64,000 bases of DNA from Axinella damicornis (GCA_963931865.1 OZ007507.1:1181913-1245912); one strand, 5' to 3'; shown: positions 1 through 11,354, numbered from the stretch's first letter. The notes: generated by a model not told the origin, from the sequence alone. Program-made: numbers and translations.

Positions 1-1964
1 CATTTTGGGGGTTCGCATTATGAACTAATAACACGCGTATGGAAATTTCGGCGCTTTGCGCGGTTCTCGACGCGACGCGTACTGCTTGGCGCTGCGCCGC
101 ATAGCCGCGCCATTCGCCTATAAAATTATATCCTAGGCCTACAGTGTAGTAGCCCCGCCTTCCGCTCGCAATAACAAAACGCTCCATACAAACAGATATT
201 TTGCCATTCGCATATGTGTTGGGCCCAGAAAGTAACCTGAATTGATAGAAGCAGTTCGCGAATCACCTCTTTCAAATCGGTGAGCTATTAGCAAGGTCCA
301 GACACTGCATGCACTGCCCCTCAAGTAGTTATTTCTCGTACGCATGTATTATTCGTGCATAACAGTTGAAGTGGTATTACCGCTTTCTAAAGTGGATGTT
401 CACGGCTGCACGAGTCCCAGGTCCAGGTATGGCCACGCAGCCAGCGCCACTGCCTATAGCTGCTTGAAGTTCTGTCGGTAGTATTGTCTTTTTTCGTTCG
501 TGGCAAGAAGTTAATGCCTCTTTCGTGCGCTAGAAACCGCGAGGGCCTAGTTAGTTTCCGCCATCGCCGTTGATATCAATGAACACTTCTGCATGAGTTG
601 TTCAACGACAGCGGACCAGCACGATTACGCCTTGATTCTCTCCACGGCGCGGCAAGTTTGCGACCTTCGCACGTGAAGTCGAGATCGTCATGCGTTACTT
701 TTCCACACACCCAGCGGATAGCGAAATTTCCTGCTGAGTGTCAAACTAATGTGAGTCCCAGTAATGTGACATTAATACACTGTGTGGAAGAGTTTTGTCA
801 AGATAAACAGCTAGCGATCGCTAACATAAGTATGCACCCAAACCATGGCCAAACTAAGCAAATATAATATTATAGTGGTGGTATAACAGAATTTAAATTC
901 TAAATGGGAGGTACAGTTTTATATACAGATATAATAGTTGCATGGTTAAAGATGGTTGTGCGTGCATATGAAATGTTGAATGGCGAGGATGATTACTCCT
1001 TAAGAAAGGTAACGATGATGGGGGAGGCAGCCGATGAGAAGGGAAGTACAAAGACAAACAGAGCATTCAGTGTTGGAAGCCTGGAGCTATGCTCATGCAA
1101 CCTCCGATTCAAACTCAAGAGTATCTGGGGGCATCCCTGAGAGCTAGTGTGGAGTGTGGTGGACCAGGAGATCTAGTGCGAAATACTATATTCTTTCACA
1201 CAACACAGACAAAGGAAACCAGACTCAGCTTCACCCGGACTGGATGGAGAGACACGGTGCACAGTCTGTCATGAACACCATGCTTTGCTCTGACAGGTCA
1301 AGTAACTATGAAAGGAAATTGAAAAGCTTGATGGCTCAAGGATGTGATGGTGGCGTGTCATGACAGCGAATGAAAGCATGGAATTCAGCACAACTGCAAA
1401 CCACAGAGCCTTGCTTTTCCACAACTGAGGATAGCTACTTCCATACTCAGCTATGTTACAGTGTGGGGCCCAGATCCATATCTGAGGTGATGGCAGGCCG
1501 GGGAGCGGACAAGCAATCTCGACTGCACATATATTGTAAATATGCACAAAATGCAGTGGCTCAAAATGTTCATGCCCATGCATGCGCTAAGGAAAATGCT
1601 ACATTGTTTGTGCCGTCTATACAGGAAGAGACCACAAATGGCCTGGTTTAGCTAATAATACGCATAAATCAAAACTAAATATTGAATAATGGTAGCTACC
1701 CAGAACGAGAAGCTTTCCATGCACTCTTTAATATTATTAATGCAGTTGGCCACCTGTGTATGTAACCATAGACATGTGTAGCAGCAGCTTTAACTTATAC
1801 TGCCTATTCTTGAGGAGAGTTTGTGTAATTGTGTAATTGATGTACTGAAAGTGTCTGCATCAGTACTGTAAACATGCATGCACTCTTTGTTGTTCTCACT
1901 GCATGTGGCTAGCTAATTCAATCAAACACTTCCTGGTCTTCGTTACAGAACTAGCCAAGAGAAC
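1..1964. other. 5' flank of the oxidase pair; no gene recognised
   Basis: No coding family is recognisable on either strand. Open frames here are short, overlap each other and carry no motif. The first 120 bases are GC-rich and are followed by a TATA-like string at 117-130. A splice acceptor (ttcgttacag, ending at 1948) lies 16 bases before the oxidase start codon. At least one non-coding 5' exon of that gene therefore probably lies in this stretch, but I cannot place its donor. Confidence 0.5.
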
Positions 1965-4475
1965 ATGGCACTCACCTTTGAGATAACACTGCTAACCATC
2001 GCAGCTGGTTTCGCCCTAGCAACCTGTCATTTTGATTCATCTCTCGACATCCACGACGTCGCCTGCAATCGCTCTACAAGCACCTGCCAATGCAGAGAAA
2101 CTGTAGATGTATGTATTTTCAGCCTAGAACTCAAGATTTTCATGACCCAAACTCGATACCGGACAAAAAATGGAGCTCAACAAGGAACCAATTACTTCTT
2201 TGCAGACAATGGAACATTGTTACCTCATCCGTCAGCGCCCACGCAATGTGCCATCCCACTCGATGATGATTCCTGCACCCAGCCCTTCACTGTTGACAGT
2301 GCTACATACCGCCCTTTTATTGCAGTGAATTGGCAGATACCAGGACCCACTCTGGTAGTAAAGTACAACCAGACTATTGTGGTAGATGTTGTCAATCACT
2401 TGGGACAGGAAACGCTATCCATACACTGGCACGGCCTACACCAGACCAGCACACCCTTCATGGATGGAGTGGAACGAGTGACCCAATCTGGCATATCTCC
2501 AGGCGCATCGTTCCGTTACATTTTCAAAGCAATCCCATCCGGTACGTTCTGGTATCACTCTCACACTGGCACCCAGAGGAGTGATGGGGCATATGGAGCA
2601 CTTGTGATCATGGAAACAAACACCCAAGACATTAAGCTACATCTCAAGCCTGACCTTGCCAACTTTGATGACTATCCTGCACAGCACACCATCAGCATTC
2701 TGGATTGGTTTCCACAGAGAGTAGAAAACTTTGCTCCCAGTGCACTTGGTGCAACTTTGTTCTACCCACTGGATAACCACATTCCAGTACCGAGAGAACA
2801 ACAGTATTACGGAGAGGTTGCACCAGATGGGGTTGAAAATGGAAGCTTCTTCTTCTGGTCAGCAATCATCAACGGAAAGGGTAAACATACCGACAGTAAG
2901 TACCCGTACATCAAATCGAGGTTGAGTGTGTTCTCAGTCAATCCAGGTCGAGTGTACCGCTTCCGCATTATTGGAGCCCAAGCCTTCTTCATGTTCATGT
3001 TTTCAATAGACGAGCATGATCTTGAGGTTTTTGCCACTGATGGCTATATCATCCAACCAGTAAAAGCCGATTACATTATCATGCATTCTGGTGAGCGGTT
3101 CGACATTTTGCTCAAGACAAAACCTAACCCAACAAAGGAAAACTTCTGGATTCGTGTCCAGTTGCTTGCAATAGAAACTGGAAGGAAATATCCTAAAGGA
3201 CCTGTGAATGGTTCAGCTCCGTTTCCTATATATAAGGGAGGTGCAGAGGCAATACTTCACTACAATACCGAGGGAAGCTCAATTCCTACCTCAGATCAAT
3301 ACGAATCAATCAAGCACAACTCCACGGAAAAGAACTGCAGTGCAGATAATCCCTGTCATGCAGTAAATTGCCCGTTTGTGTTTCATCCGAGTTATAACAT
3401 CACTTGTACATTCACTGATGAGTTCAGACTGCTCCTGCCTACACCTAAAGAAGAACTTCCGCTTAAAGATCCTAACGCAGATGGAGGGAAGGAGATATTC
3501 TTCAATTTTGGAGTAGATGGGCTTGGACCGCACATGGCAGTGAATGGTCGCAGGATGCGCCTGCCATCAGTAGCTCCACAGTTGCTGATAAGGGATCCGG
3601 AAGAACTTCACAGACTACATCAGAAGGAATTCTGCAAAAATATCCACGATGTAAACATCTGTAGGAAGGTTGCAAGGAGGGTGTCGTCACCTGATTGCCA
3701 CTGTACACAAGTGTTCAGTCTTCCAGCGTTTGGCAAAACAACTCGATTCATTCTCAGTAACATTGGGCCTCGTGCTATGACTGCTCACCCCATTCACCTG
3801 CATGGTCATAGTTTTTTTGTGCATAAGGTCGGCTTTCCTACATACAACCATTCCACTGGTTTTAGATTCTGTGAAACGGCTGATCTAGATTGCTTTGTGG
3901 CTCCTGGACTTGGCCGATGCAGCTACGGACGGTGGACATATTTTGCTGATAGTTGCATTCCAAAATGGTCAAAAGGGCACCGGCCAACATTTGCAGACCC
4001 ATCAGCAAAAATTGACCCCTACACTACCCGTAAAGACACGCTAACAATTCCAGCAGGTGGATACGCTATGATCCAGTTCCTTTCCAACAATCCTGGCTAC
4101 TGGTTCATGCACTGCCATGTTGCAACTCACCAGACGGAGGGGATGGCAGTCATCATAAACGAAGCACCTGACAACCAGAAACCTGGTCCTATAGCAATGC
4201 CAATATCTGGTAGCTTTACGTGGACCCTTAAAGATTTCTATCAGGCCACTAGCAATACAACTCGAGTGCCAATCACATCTAATCCTCAACACAAGCCACC
4301 AGTTCCTATACGCAATGCCAACAGTGATATACACACCCACAAGCTGCAGGCAACCTCTGCACACAATGCTGACCGTAATGAGCGCACTCAGAAAATGGCC
4401 ATGGTAACCTCCGTGCAAAGTAATGTTGTGCTTAGTAAGGAGAATGCACTGCTGTGTTACACAACTCAAAGGTGA
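1965..4475 (+). CDS. Secreted multicopper oxidase (laccase/ferroxidase type), copy 1
   Basis: Single uninterrupted coding exon of 836 aa. A hydrophobic signal peptide (about residues 1-20) is followed by a cysteine-rich segment (about 30-52) like the one that precedes the cupredoxin domains of animal laccases. All four copper-binding blocks are present in order: HWHG at 154-157, WYHSH at 196-200, HPIHLHGH at 608-615, and HCH at 716-718 with H722 and the axial Met727. The trinuclear cluster and type-1 copper should therefore be intact. The family couples one-electron oxidation of phenols or metal ions to reduction of O2 to water; the substrate cannot be told from sequence. The start has a good context (A at -3, G at +4) and lies 16 nt after a splice acceptor, implying a 5'-UTR intron. 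Many N-glycosylation sites are present. The C-terminal 75 residues are low in family features. Confidence 0.92.
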   Translation: MALTFEITLLTIAAGFALATCHFDSSLDIHDVACNRSTSTCQCRETVDVCIFSLELKIFMTQTRYRTKNGAQQGTNYFFADNGTLLPHPSAPTQCAIPLDDDSCTQPFTVDSATYRPFIAVNWQIPGPTLVVKYNQTIVVDVVNHLGQETLSIHWHGLHQTSTPFMDGVERVTQSGISPGASFRYIFKAIPSGTFWYHSHTGTQRSDGAYGALVIMETNTQDIKLHLKPDLANFDDYPAQHTISILDWFPQRVENFAPSALGATLFYPLDNHIPVPREQQYYGEVAPDGVENGSFFFWSAIINGKGKHTDSKYPYIKSRLSVFSVNPGRVYRFRIIGAQAFFMFMFSIDEHDLEVFATDGYIIQPVKADYIIMHSGERFDILLKTKPNPTKENFWIRVQLLAIETGRKYPKGPVNGSAPFPIYKGGAEAILHYNTEGSSIPTSDQYESIKHNSTEKNCSADNPCHAVNCPFVFHPSYNITCTFTDEFRLLLPTPKEELPLKDPNADGGKEIFFNFGVDGLGPHMAVNGRRMRLPSVAPQLLIRDPEELHRLHQKEFCKNIHDVNICRKVARRVSSPDCHCTQVFSLPAFGKTTRFILSNIGPRAMTAHPIHLHGHSFFVHKVGFPTYNHSTGFRFCETADLDCFVAPGLGRCSYGRWTYFADSCIPKWSKGHRPTFADPSAKIDPYTTRKDTLTIPAGGYAMIQFLSNNPGYWFMHCHVATHQTEGMAVIINEAPDNQKPGPIAMPISGSFTWTLKDFYQATSNTTRVPITSNPQHKPPVPIRNANSDIHTHKLQATSAHNADRNERTQKMAMVTSVQSNVVLSKENALLCYTTQR

Positions 4476-5420
4476 TTCAAGTAGTCCAACTTCCAAATGA
4501 ATGTTGACCTAACTTGTTTTGACATTTGTATGAAGAAGCTGCATGCTTAGATTATAGTTATAGGCCTGTCATGACATTTTTGCTATATGTCATTTCAGTG
4601 AGATAATTATTCAATCTTCAATGTAAATCCTGGCCCACGCATGCCTAAATTTCCTGTATCGTCTCCACGCGTCTACTGCATGAAATTCTGATCATCATCG
4701 TTGATCCTCCCCTAAGTGAGATGGGTATTTAACTGCATGTCTGTACACTTACCTGTATAAATACTTTAATAGATTCTCAGGCTCACGACACCAGTGTCAA
4801 ATAGTACTAGTGTAGTTAGTCATGTGTCATGCCCGGCATATCTCAGACATTACATCCACTTAGTACAGACACCACCTTTTGAGATGGGGATATAAGTTCC
4901 ATTAGATAGCTGTTTTATAAAGTGTAGACCTAGCTAGTCCGCTAGGGAAAGGATTTGTAACATTGGTAAGATTGATGGTAATGCTCTAACTATTTGAAAC
5001 GCTATTGGCTCCAAAGTTAATACGGCACTTGTTACATGTAATTACCCTTAAGGTAGCATTATACCTTTACCGTTAGGGTACCTTTAACCGTCGGGGCCCC
5101 GACGGTTAAAGGTACCCTAACGGTAAAGGTATAATGCTACCTTATGAAGAATTTATGTGAAGTTACTTCTCAAGACATATAATGTTCAATTCATTCCAAG
5201 CCTTCATGGCCTTAGAGGAGGCTCTACAGGCAAAAATTCACAATGATAAATATCTAGTCATGTAGCCCATGTGTTGAAAGATACACAGCATTTCGTGCAG
5301 CACAGTGACTCACTCAAAACAATTTCTCACACACAATTTGTGTCACAATTATGTTTAATGATACTAAGTATGGAGTTTACTTCCACTTGCAGGACTGGAA
5401 GATCTACTGCAGAATCGTCT
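4476..5420. other. Spacer between the two oxidase genes
   Basis: About 0.9 kb without a recognisable gene. It holds the 3' flank of copy 1, a perfect 96-bp palindrome (5049-5144) and the presumed promoter and 5'-UTR of copy 2. A splice acceptor (ttccacttgcag) ends at 5392, 28 nt before the copy 2 start. The reading frame stays open upstream to 5271, but that extension carries no signal peptide and crosses the acceptor, so I treat it as untranslated or intronic. Confidence 0.6.
5049..5144. repeat. Perfect 96-bp palindrome
   Basis: Two exact 48-base arms (5049-5096 and 5097-5144) meet with no spacer at the centre GGGGCCCC. Each arm itself contains partly inverted short strings. No gene lies inside. 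It may be a foldback mobile element reduced to its ends. A direct duplication of the flanks is not clear beyond TA. Confidence 0.9.
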
Positions 5421-7865
5421 ATGGCACAGCTCTCCGCATACATACTCATAGTAGCAGCTTTCAGCCATGCTGCAACAATCACAGCCTTGGATATCTCCGG
5501 TTTGGAAGTCCATCATGTTACCTGCAACTACAAGACCTCGCACTGCCGGTGTAGGGACACGGCTGATGTTTGTGTTTTCAACCTCCGTATAAATGCTCTG
5601 CACACATTAATGCGCTATGAGATACTGGAGGAGAATCAGCTAGGTTTTGCAGGAAACATCCGCTATTTTGACGACAATGGAGAATTAAGGTCACACCCAT
5701 CGTCCATACACACAAGGTGTTTACATCTTCCTGAGAATGATACTAGTTGTACATCAGCTTTCACTGCTGATGGTGCTACCTACCGAGGCTTCATTTCTGT
5801 AAATGGACAGCTGCCAGGACCTACACTGATTGTATACCATAACCAGACAGTTGTTGTAAATGTGGAAAATCAGTTGAGAGTTGATACCATCACGGTGCAT
5901 TGGCATGGCTTACTTCAGCACAACACACCTTGGATGGATGGAATGGACCATGTGTCCCAATGCAACATCCGTCCTCAAACATCATTTCGCTACATCTTTA
6001 AGGCGTACCCTTCTGGCACATTCTGGTACCACTCGCATGTTGGAACACAGCGTACAGATGGCTTGTTCGGTCCCTTCATTGTTCTGGAAAGAAACACGGA
6101 GGTGATCTACAAACAACTTGGTACCTTCATAGACGAGCCGGAGAAGTATGTTATTGCAGTTTCCGGTTGGTACCCACACTCTAAAAGCAATTATGCATCT
6201 GAAGATTTTGCAGTTGGTGGCATGTTCCATTTCAGTCGGCCTCCAGGACCTGAAGATAGAGAACATATTCTGGTATCACCAGATGGGGTACGCAACGGAG
6301 AGCTGTTTTTCTGGTCAGCTCTTATCAATGGGAAAGGTAAACACCCTGATATTGAGAAGTATCCATACATTAAGTCCAGGCTCAACATTTTTACTGTTGA
6401 ATCTGGTGAGGTGTACCGCTTCCGCTTGATTGGAGCGAGTGACTTCATGATGCGCTTCTCAATAGATGAGCACCAACTGGAAGTGATTGCCACTGATGGA
6501 TACCTCATTCAACCAGTGACTACAGATTACATCATCTTTCATTCTGGTGAAAGATATGACTTTCTACTGCGAGCAAAAACCAACATCAATAAAACTGACT
6601 ACTGGATTAGGGCAGAATTACTAGCAATACAAGGTCATGGATACCCCTTTCGTCCCATTCCTGGTAGTGCTCCATATCCCCTACTCTCCCAATACTACTC
6701 TGCTGATGCCATACTCCATTACAATACTCCAGGAACACAACCCCCCAAGTCAAGTGAGTATGAAGCAATCAGAAATGCATCCATCCCACACAGTAGCAGG
6801 TGCACCAAAGAAGATCAGTGTCTGGCAGTAAACTGCCCAGCTCGCTTTCATCCAGCTTATTACATGAACTGTACATTCATTCACCAATTGAAGCTCCTTT
6901 TTCCAGCTCCATTACATGAACGTCCACTTAACGAACCGGAACCACAAAAAGGACGAGAAATATTCTTCAATTTCGCATCAGAAGGACTCGGACATTTTGT
7001 CTCAGTCAATGGTCGCATGCTAAAGTTTCCTTCGGTCCCACTCCAAATCATTACTGATGATGCTGAACGTCAACAGATACGTGACCAGGAATTCTGTAGC
7101 AATGATCCAGAAATCTGCAAAACTGCTGCTTTTTACTCTGCATTTCCTGAATGTACCTGTGTTTACACAGAAGAGCTCCCAGTATTTGGGTCCACCAATC
7201 GTCTTGTTCTTGTGAATGCTCTACAGGATACATACAATCACCCCATTCATTTTCATGGTCACAATTTTTTTGTCATGGACCTAGGATTCCCGGAATACAA
7301 CTCTACAACTGGTTTTAGGGGATGCTACACACCGGATCTCGACTGTTATGTCCCTGAAGGTGTAGATCGTTGTAAATATGCGGAGAATCCTACCCACCAA
7401 GGTACTTCATACGCTTGTAATTATCCCAAGTGGGAGAATGGACATCGACCTTCATATGGAAATCCATCATCAAAGATTGACGCATATACAATTCGCAAAG
7501 ATACAGTACAAGTCCCGACAGGAGGGTATGTTGTAATTCAGTTTCTTGCTAACAATCCTGGATACTGGTTCTTGCACTGCCACATAGGATTCCACACAGA
7601 AGTTGGAATGGCAGTCATCATCAACGAGGCTCCCGATAGACACAACCCACCACCTCCAGGGATGCGTGCATGTGGTAACTTCAGTTGGTCGCTTGAAGAC
7701 TACTATACGAGTCTCTCAACTGCTGAAGAAGCAAGTCATGTCCCAGATACTACCACTAGTCAGTCAGAAAACGAAATTCCGGGACAAAACTCAGTAGGTA
7801 TAAAACCAACAGTCCCTCGCCAGATGGTGTGCTCAGCCTACATGTTACCAGATGATCATCCCTGA
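5421..7865 (+). CDS. Secreted multicopper oxidase (laccase/ferroxidase type), copy 2
   Basis: Single coding exon of 814 aa from the chosen start at 5421. That Met opens a typical signal peptide (MAQLSAYILIVAAFSHA) and lies 28 nt after a splice acceptor, the same layout as copy 1. An in-frame Met at 5271 would bury the signal peptide and is rejected. The cysteine-rich leader and all copper ligands are present: HWHG 160-163, WYHSH 202-206, HPIHFHGH 607-614, HCH 719-721 with H725 and axial Met730. It is plainly a tandem duplicate of the gene 0.9 kb upstream, clearly diverged but aligning over its full length, including conserved cysteines and the DILEVxATDGYxIQPV-like block of domain 2. Expected role: extracellular copper oxidase acting on phenols or metal ions. 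Confidence 0.92.
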   Translation: MAQLSAYILIVAAFSHAATITALDISGLEVHHVTCNYKTSHCRCRDTADVCVFNLRINALHTLMRYEILEENQLGFAGNIRYFDDNGELRSHPSSIHTRCLHLPENDTSCTSAFTADGATYRGFISVNGQLPGPTLIVYHNQTVVVNVENQLRVDTITVHWHGLLQHNTPWMDGMDHVSQCNIRPQTSFRYIFKAYPSGTFWYHSHVGTQRTDGLFGPFIVLERNTEVIYKQLGTFIDEPEKYVIAVSGWYPHSKSNYASEDFAVGGMFHFSRPPGPEDREHILVSPDGVRNGELFFWSALINGKGKHPDIEKYPYIKSRLNIFTVESGEVYRFRLIGASDFMMRFSIDEHQLEVIATDGYLIQPVTTDYIIFHSGERYDFLLRAKTNINKTDYWIRAELLAIQGHGYPFRPIPGSAPYPLLSQYYSADAILHYNTPGTQPPKSSEYEAIRNASIPHSSRCTKEDQCLAVNCPARFHPAYYMNCTFIHQLKLLFPAPLHERPLNEPEPQKGREIFFNFASEGLGHFVSVNGRMLKFPSVPLQIITDDAERQQIRDQEFCSNDPEICKTAAFYSAFPECTCVYTEELPVFGSTNRLVLVNALQDTYNHPIHFHGHNFFVMDLGFPEYNSTTGFRGCYTPDLDCYVPEGVDRCKYAENPTHQGTSYACNYPKWENGHRPSYGNPSSKIDAYTIRKDTVQVPTGGYVVIQFLANNPGYWFLHCHIGFHTEVGMAVIINEAPDRHNPPPPGMRACGNFSWSLEDYYTSLSTAEEASHVPDTTTSQSENEIPGQNSVGIKPTVPRQMVCSAYMLPDDHP

Positions 7866-8418
7866 AGCTCAACATTCCAAGCTGCTACCTATCTCACTAG
7901 AAATTTGTCTATTGAATTCACATTCTTGTTGAACTGTAGTGCTATGCATAAGTACGCTAGAAAGCTTTTGAGTTGTACCCAACTTACTGTAGCTACATGC
8001 TGTAGCCCTTTCCCTTGAGCTGAGTTGTTATTCATCTATGGATGTAGGTTGATTGAACATACATGTAGCTACATTGGATTTAAACCCAACCTAAGTTGGT
8101 GGAGCACTAGCTGGTCCTGAAATCTGATCGTCAGGGTTTCGAATCTCATTCAAGGCAGCAAGTGGCTATACTACTCACTGACTTACAGCCAGCTCTGGGT
8201 TGCACTGGCCTGTGCTCAGAAGACCAGGCAGCATCATGTTGGGGTCAAAGAGGTCAAGTGCATATTAAAATTTTAAATGAGGCCTTCTGTGCCTCCAGTT
8301 TCTGATCGTTTGGTATAGCTAGGGCAAGCTGTATATAGTCTCATTGGCCAGACGTTCGGCAAACGTCTAGCAAGTAAGAGACTATTTTGTACTGGTAGTC
8401 TGGCTTCTAACCCCCCCC

Positions 8419-8449
<31 letters not shown>

Positions 8450-9110
8450 ACACACACACTTTTTGAGATTCCCCGTCGAATAATAAACCACCAGTTTGCT
8501 AGACAGTGAATTTTATTTGAAGCATGTGACTGTTGTTATGGGCTTGAATGAGACAGCCTCCGGACTGCAGGGCATCGACACCTTTCGAACTGGTTGAGGA
8601 TGTACAGTGCTTTGCAGCATTCTTGCAATATCCGGTCAGCAGAGTGTCAACTGTATCAGCCAATCAGCGAACAGAATTCAAAAAGTTCTGCAATTTGATT
8701 GGTTAATACCTACCGTCCAGTGGCGCTGTTGTAACCGGACATTTGCAAGAACGCTGCAAAGTGTTGTAGTGGCTTTCTGGTTGTATTGAAATACCACTGG
8801 TTTGGGAATTGAGCTGGCCAACACAGATGCAGGCTTCACCAGCCAATTGCAACACTGCAGCAACATGTTTCCATGCATATGCAAGTAGCTAAGTCTACAT
8901 ACCCCCCCCCCCCCCCCCCCCCCATCTTACAAAGTTGTCTACACCCCTGGACGGTTCAAGTGGCAACTGACTAACAGGCTAAGGCAACTAGCTAGTTGAC
9001 TGCATATCATGTGTGACTACACTATGGCTTGTGTAGCTATGCGATAATATGCTGGACATTCCACCATTGTCAACTCGTAAAAAGTACCTATAGTTCACAA
9101 CAATGCGCCA
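7866..9110. other. Intergenic, repeat-bearing
   Basis: No protein gene seen. It contains a SINE-like segment (about 8086-8290), a poly-C run joined to (CA)n at about 8409-8459, and a second poly-C run at about 8904-8923. The open frames here either run through the poly-C tract or have no family features. Confidence 0.5.
8086..8290 (+). repeat. tRNA-related SINE-like segment
   Basis: A degenerate A-box-like string (gagcactagctgg, near 8103) is followed about 45 bases later by a B-box-like string (ggtttcgaatctc). That is the spacing of a pol III promoter, but no tRNA cloverleaf can be folded. I infer a tRNA-derived short interspersed element or a dead tRNA copy. Only one copy was noticed in the window. 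Confidence 0.3.
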
Positions 9111-9119
9111 CTCTTATTT

Positions 9120-9459
9120 CTCCCTGATATCTTTGTGCAGTGGAATTTTCCTTACAGTACTCACAGTATGGGTACCCTTCTTTAATTTGGAAGCAGCTGA
9201 CCATCTGAGGAGGGCGTTGAGTGGTTTGGGCAGCAGGTAGCTAGGAGTACTTGGGGATTGACTTGCAATTGATGTTGTAGCTTGACTTGCAATTGATGTG
9301 GCAGCTGTTACTGCTTGATTCTCACGAACACTATTTTCTGAGTCTACAATTGTGTTCAAATTTCTTGCAGCATCAAATCGGCTTCTTCCTCAAACACCAG
9401 AGCAGATGGTGCAAACTAAAAGGTAACCAACAGGACAGTTATACTGCCAGGAGCTTCAT
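9120..9459 (-). pseudogene. Broken copy of the small secreted four-cysteine family
   Basis: The minus strand from ATG at 9459 matches the start of the intact family members at 11354 and 17102 (MKLL..., then the VLLVTF region). The frame hits a stop after six codons, with small indels shifting it relative to the intact copies. Further on, the acidic and Ser/Thr-rich middle is recognisable (VRENQAVTAATS), and a YCEYC cysteine pair survives in another frame near 9160. The upstream conserved box (9613-9640) is still present, but no TATA box is evident. It is a decayed tandem duplicate. Confidence 0.7.
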
Positions 9460-9612
9460 GACGTTTGAAGTTTGAGGACTTGGGTGAGTTTCTTGAAGCT
9501 GCTGTTTTATAATTGCCAAATCAGCAAAATAATTCGTCTTCCATGACACACTTTGGTGAATGTAATGAGGTGTGAGTGAACTCTTTTGTGTGTACAATGT
9601 ATACCCTCAGCA

Positions 9613-9660
9613 CTTAACAACAGCACAATAGACACATCTCCCCCTTCACACCTTTTGGTT
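9613..9660 (-). promoter_or_regulatory. Conserved upstream box, unit A (pseudogene)
   Basis: On the plus strand this block (9613-9640, cttaacaacagcacaatag followed by acacatctc) is nearly identical to blocks at 11538, 14293 and 15769, and partly to 17299. It sits about 155-200 bases upstream of each family start codon and is followed by a C/T-rich stretch and a cacacctttt string. Conservation above the level of its surroundings suggests a shared regulatory element of the family, or simply recent duplication. Confidence 0.45.
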
Positions 9661-10997
9661 GACTGACGCTGTGTACCTGTGACTGAAAGTACTTCAAACT
9701 GTGAAGCTGTGCATGATTGACAGTATTGTTTACCCAGATTGCATGTGGGTCAGCCTGAGAATGCATGAGTCCTCTGCCCACCAGTTGGGATGCTACCACT
9801 GCATCTTCCCACACTCACAAGTAATAGTATAATAATCCATCCCTCATGCACTTGAGTTGGAATGTGCGTGGTTCCCATGGCCAGTTTGCACATGTCCGTG
9901 ACAGACTGTGTCGTGCTATATTTCTAGGCTGATCTTCTCACTACATAGCTAGATCTTCATGGAAGTACAATTAAAATCTTCAAAGTGCTTTCATTTTGGC
10001 CGATTTGAGGGAGTAAGTGCTTCTCCTACATTATACTATGTGGTTGTCGTTACCCTCTGTAACACTGCAACATAGCTACTGTACAGTATGCTGGCATGAC
10101 AATTGTTGTATTTTATCAGATTTCATGGTGGTACCAGCAATCCTGCTTTCAAAAAGAATTATCACTGTAGATGTCTTGATCTTTGTGAACTATAGTTGCT
10201 GGGTGTTGCATATGTATATAGCTGCACAAAGTAGGTTGGTAGGAATAGGAATCCCTATCCCTAATGGTAAACCACAAGACGAGGATGGACACAGACTCGG
10301 TAAGCGAGCCTTGACGGCAAAGATCACAAGCAAAAATGTGAGCATAGACAGACATAACTGCTATGCACTGTTACCAGTTTGCAGAGCAAGATCTTACACA
10401 GACAATACTACAGCAAAAGAGATGTTCAGTTGGAACACTATAAGAATCAGACCTTTCAGTTTTTTTTGTTCAATCTATCTGCACTCTTGAGTTCTGACCT
10501 CGTTTTCGAGTATGGTTGAAATTTTGCAACCTAAGCGGCAGGATAGGCAGATCCTCATATTGTCAGAACGTTACTCTCCTTGTAATCGATTCATCAACCA
10601 GTCATTCAATTAATCAACATTCAACCATGAACACATAGACATTAGCATTTCTGATTCATCAACCAATTAATAACAACCAGTTAATCAATCAACCAGCCAG
10701 CCAATCAGTTAGCTAATATGACTAATCAATCTACCATCTAATAAAAGAACTTCATTCATGAATCAATAAGCAATCAGCAAGTTGTTATCTCAATCAGCCA
10801 GTCAATCCATCAATCAAAATGTGTACAATAGTACAATCCACTAAGTATTTAGCTTCAATTTGCATGTATTTATTGTGCACAAATTAGCTAACAACTGGAG
10901 AAAAATGCCTAAAAGTATAATATAGCTATAGAGAGTCTTGCCATGTCGAGTTTGAGTTACTGGGTTTGAGTTTAATGCTGTGGTAACAAGTGGCACC
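9661..10997. other. Spacer between family units A and B
   Basis: No gene seen. It includes the diverged upstream region of unit A and an AATC-rich degenerate tract at about 10570-10830 (repeated aatcaacca and aatcaatca strings). Similar tracts lie just 3' of units C and D, so the tract belongs to the duplicated unit. Confidence 0.5.
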
Positions 10998-11354
10998 TCA
11001 CGGCTTGACAAAGCACATGACAATCCGCTGACCTCCCGGATTTGCACAGTAGTAGCACCTCTTGAAATGTGGGAAAAAGAAGCAACTGGTTAGAGTAGAC
11101 AGGTCTGGAGTGGATGAGGCAGCAGTTGAAGCCGGAGTAGTCGGACTTTCAGTAGTCGAATTTGCAGCGGATGTGGCAGCAATTAATGCTTGATTCTCCT
11201 GAGCATTGTCTTCTACCGAGGCTATAATTGATTTAAACACTTGCAGCATTGCTCTGGCTTCTTCTTCCTCCAGATCCGACACAGGAGCTGCCACTGCAGA
11301 TGGTGCAAACTCAAAGGTAACCAGCAAGACGGCCAACACAGGCAGGAGCTTCAT
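10998..11354 (-). CDS. Small secreted four-cysteine protein, family member B
   Basis: Intronless, 118 aa. A strong signal peptide (MKLLPVLAVLLVTFEFAPSA, cleavage expected before APVS) leads into an acidic helical segment ending in MLQVFKSIIASVED. A Ser/Thr/Ala-rich linker with an NST glycosylation site follows, then a C-terminal motif C-x8-C-x2-C-x9-C (residues about 90-115). I recognise no known family and assign no function. Tandem paralogues lie at 13708-14097 and 16728-17102. A TATA box lies about 85 bases upstream of the ATG. The last member-specific motif (GPM.STW in C and D) is reduced to FVKP here. Confidence 0.72.
   Translation of the reverse strand: MKLLPVLAVLLVTFEFAPSAVAAPVSDLEEEEARAMLQVFKSIIASVEDNAQENQALIAATSAANSTTESPTTPASTAASSTPDLSTLTSCFFFPHFKRCYYCANPGGQRIVMCFVKP

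Noticed and set aside
598..867. 89-residue frame near the left edge
   Set aside because: No motif, no signal peptide, no splice context and no similarity I recognise; the length is expected by chance.
5271..5420. 50-residue N-terminal extension of oxidase copy 2
   Set aside because: It crosses a splice acceptor ending at 5392 and would bury the signal peptide that starts at 5421.
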